From: Candidatus Dadabacteria bacterium
GTDB lineage: Bacteria > Desulfobacterota_D > UBA1144 > Nemesobacterales > JAJCZQ01
NCBI GenBank assembly: GCA_030624695.1
Contig: JAUXJP010000065.1
Coordinates: 1-6,103, forward strand
Direction: 5' to 3'
Length of the DNA stretch: 6,103 nucleotides
A program made the translations under genes and the position numbers. Shown in pieces: positions 5,404-6,103 of this stretch; position 1 is the first letter of the stretch; the number at the start of each line of letters is the position of its first letter. Under the pieces are notes generated by a model. That model was given only the letters and a program-made list of their open reading frames with translations, was not told where the DNA came from and ran no database searches.

Positions 5404-5586
5404 ATGGAAAAAAATAGCAAGGCTCTAAAACGTAGAAAATATAAGGGTTTCTGCGTTTTTTTGTTAGATAAGATGGTGGGAGTGCTTCTAAAATATGGAG
5501 AAAATGAGGTAAAAAGGGCAAAAAGTTGTATTTTCAGGAGGCTGAAAGCTCTGCAAGATAAGGGTTTTAGAGAAATATGGTCATAA
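5404..5586 (+). CDS. Doubtful small basic open frame, 60 codons
   Basis: The frame encodes a lysine- and arginine-rich 60-residue peptide starting MEKNSKALKRRKYKGF and ending LKALQDKGFREIWS. I recognise no family. A weak Shine-Dalgarno candidate, AGAGGA near 5386, is about 12 bases from the ATG, which is long. A terminator-like hairpin (5427-5462) lies inside the frame, which argues against translation. It may be a relic or chance frame in non-coding DNA. It is recorded because it is the only open frame with any start signal in this gap. Confidence 0.18.
   Translation: MEKNSKALKRRKYKGFCVFLLDKMVGVLLKYGENEVKRAKSCIFRRLKALQDKGFREIWS
5427..5462 (+). terminator. AT-rich hairpin followed by a T-run (possible intrinsic terminator)
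   Basis: AAAACGTAGAAA (5427-5438) pairs with TTTCTGCGTTTT (5448-5459) over 12 positions with one G-U pair, across a 9-base loop. A run of seven T covers 5456-5462. The stem has few G-C pairs, so it would be weak. It is about 200 bases past the end of the fusion gene and is the best terminator candidate there. Confidence 0.4.
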
Positions 5587-5699
5587 CGGCGTTTCTTGAG
5601 GTGGGTTAAGGTGATTTGTTCATATTTTTAAAATAGGCACTTAAAATAGCTTAAAATGGCTTATTTTTGATGTGGGCGGAAAGTCTTATTATATAAGGC

Positions 5700-5743
5700 T
5701 TTCAAGAAGGTATTTTCCCACAGCTTTTACACATTTTCCCCAT
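5700..5743. repeat. 44 bp direct repeat, copy 2
   Basis: This copy matches 2001-2044 at 42 of 44 positions in the same orientation. Downstream sequence then diverges. A looser shared pattern (TAAATATT, later CAATACAC) appears at 5751 onward and again after the dRS3-like element of copy 1. That would fit an originally longer repeat that was split by the dRS3-like element in copy 1. Confidence 0.85.
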
Positions 5744-5819
5744 TTATAAGTAAATATTGTTAGTAATAAGCGCATTGCAATACACCCTTACATTTGTTAT
5801 CCCTGCTTAAACTTTTGTC

Positions 5820-5839
5820 GTTCCCTGAAAGTGGAAATC
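5820..5839. repeat. Decayed dRS3-like sequence
   Basis: GTTCCC, then TGAAAGT, then GGAAATC resembles the ATTCCC-N8-GGGAATC element at 2050-2070, with several substitutions and one base fewer in the centre. The flanks (TGTC before, CTGTTTCT after) also resemble the other copy. It is too diverged to call with certainty. Confidence 0.4.
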
Positions 5840-5913
5840 TGTTTCTATCTATCTTAGCTCTTTTGCCTTATTTTCCTGAAATATTTATCAAAGTAATAAT
5901 ATATTACATAAAC

Positions 5914-5942
5914 TTGTAATAATAAAAAACATATGTTATAGT
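5914..5942 (+). promoter_or_regulatory. Sigma70-type promoter with overlapping dyads
   Basis: TTGTAA (5914-5919) and TATAGT (5937-5942) are separated by exactly 17 bases and lie about 40 bases before the HTH start codon. Two dyads overlap it: TATTAC-N8-GTAATA (5902-5921) covers the -35 box, and the perfect palindrome AACATATGTT (5928-5937) fills the spacer. Just downstream is TATATA-GT-TATATA (5944-5957). Since the gene encodes a DNA-binding regulator, autorepression through one of these is a reasonable inference. Confidence 0.6.
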
Positions 5943-5983
5943 GTATATAGTTATATAATTTTAAAGGAACGAGGTGTAATAAA

Positions 5984-6103
5984 ATGCCTACATTATATAA
6001 GAATTTAGGTTTTAAAGTTAAAAAATTAAGAGAGAAAATAGATATATCACAGTCCAGTTTGGCGGAAGCATTAGGTGTAGATCGGGTGACCATTTCAAAA
6101 ATA
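5984..6103 (+). CDS. XRE-family helix-turn-helix regulator, N-terminal part (3' end outside window)
   Basis: ATG at 5984 follows GAGGTG (5971-5976) at a 7-base spacing. The 40 visible residues, beginning MPTLYKNLGFKVKKLREK, continue into ISQSSLAEALGVDRVTISKI (21-40). That is a Cro/C1-type HTH: helix 2 around QSSLAEALG and recognition helix around DRVTISKI. Only about 10 of the 40 codons end in G or C, more AT-rich than the hydrolase gene, which may mean a separate origin. Proteins with this N-terminus are often stand-alone repressors, antitoxins or N-terminal parts of HTH-ImmA/IrrE peptidase proteins. The visible portion cannot tell these apart. The promoter dyads suggest autoregulation. Confidence 0.85.
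   Translation, partial: MPTLYKNLGFKVKKLREKIDISQSSLAEALGVDRVTISKI

Larger units (their letters stand above)
5221..5983. other. Intergenic region with repeats and a regulatory segment
   Basis: The 760 bases between the fusion gene and the HTH gene contain an inverted REP-like sequence, a terminator-like hairpin, the second 44 bp repeat, a decayed dRS3-like sequence and the promoter of the HTH gene; these are listed individually. Bases 5639-5668 contain short TTAAAAT(A/G)GC repeats within a possible AAAATAGGC/GCTTATTTT stem. Apart from a doubtful 60-codon frame at 5404-5586, I see no gene. Confidence 0.65.

Overview
This looks like a moderately AT-rich bacterial chromosomal window. Shine-Dalgarno sites are clear, the intergenic spaces are long and full of dispersed repeats, and there is debris of REP/RAYT-type elements. 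That repeat style (GTGACAAAGAACC-type palindromes, ATTCCC-N8-GGGAAT elements, RAYT C-termini followed by AATAGGTGTC hairpins) is familiar from environmental Gram-negative anaerobes such as Desulfobacterota. The taxonomic guess is weak because no marker gene is present.

Layout. Bases 1-255 are the 3' end of a multi-pass permease that resembles the ArsP_1/DUF318 family. Bases 256-1066 hold no intact gene but are unusually structured. They contain an AATAGG/CCTATT hairpin, a long CAG/CTG-rich hairpin that runs into three 15-16 bp TTGTTGCTGTT repeats, and three 22-23 bp units that each carry a TGGAA-AAA-TTCCA palindrome. These are followed by a ~140 bp dispersed repeat, which is joined directly to the last ~37 codons of a RAYT-like transposase. 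Bases 1067-1951 encode an alpha/beta hydrolase with a complete Ser-Asp-His triad. Bases 1952-2400 are another repeat patch: a 44 bp repeat, a dRS3-like element, and a second copy of the ~140 bp repeat ending in a REP-like palindrome.

Bases 2407-5220 encode the main protein of the window, about 937 residues long. An N-terminal extended-SDR thioester/acyl-CoA reductase domain is fused to a C-terminal long-chain acyl-CoA synthetase (AMP-binding) domain. This is the reverse of the adenylation-carrier-reductase order of carboxylic acid reductases, and there is no visible carrier domain. The Shine-Dalgarno spacing and the Rossmann fold both favour an ATT start. Bases 5221-5983 are non-coding or nearly so and hold an inverted REP-like sequence, an AT-rich terminator-like hairpin, the second 44 bp repeat and a decayed dRS3-like sequence. 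At 5984 an XRE-type HTH regulator begins behind a good sigma70-type promoter overlapped by small dyads; it runs off the window end.

Working together. The fusion protein could by itself activate a fatty acid and reduce the thioester to an aldehyde or alcohol. The nearby hydrolase could release or process acyl substrates, but 455 bp of repeats separate the two genes, so co-transcription is not implied. The fusion gene lies between two direct 44 bp repeats and between REP-like palindromes of opposite orientation, which suggests that repeats have shaped this locus. I see no complete mobile element, CRISPR array, tRNA or rRNA.
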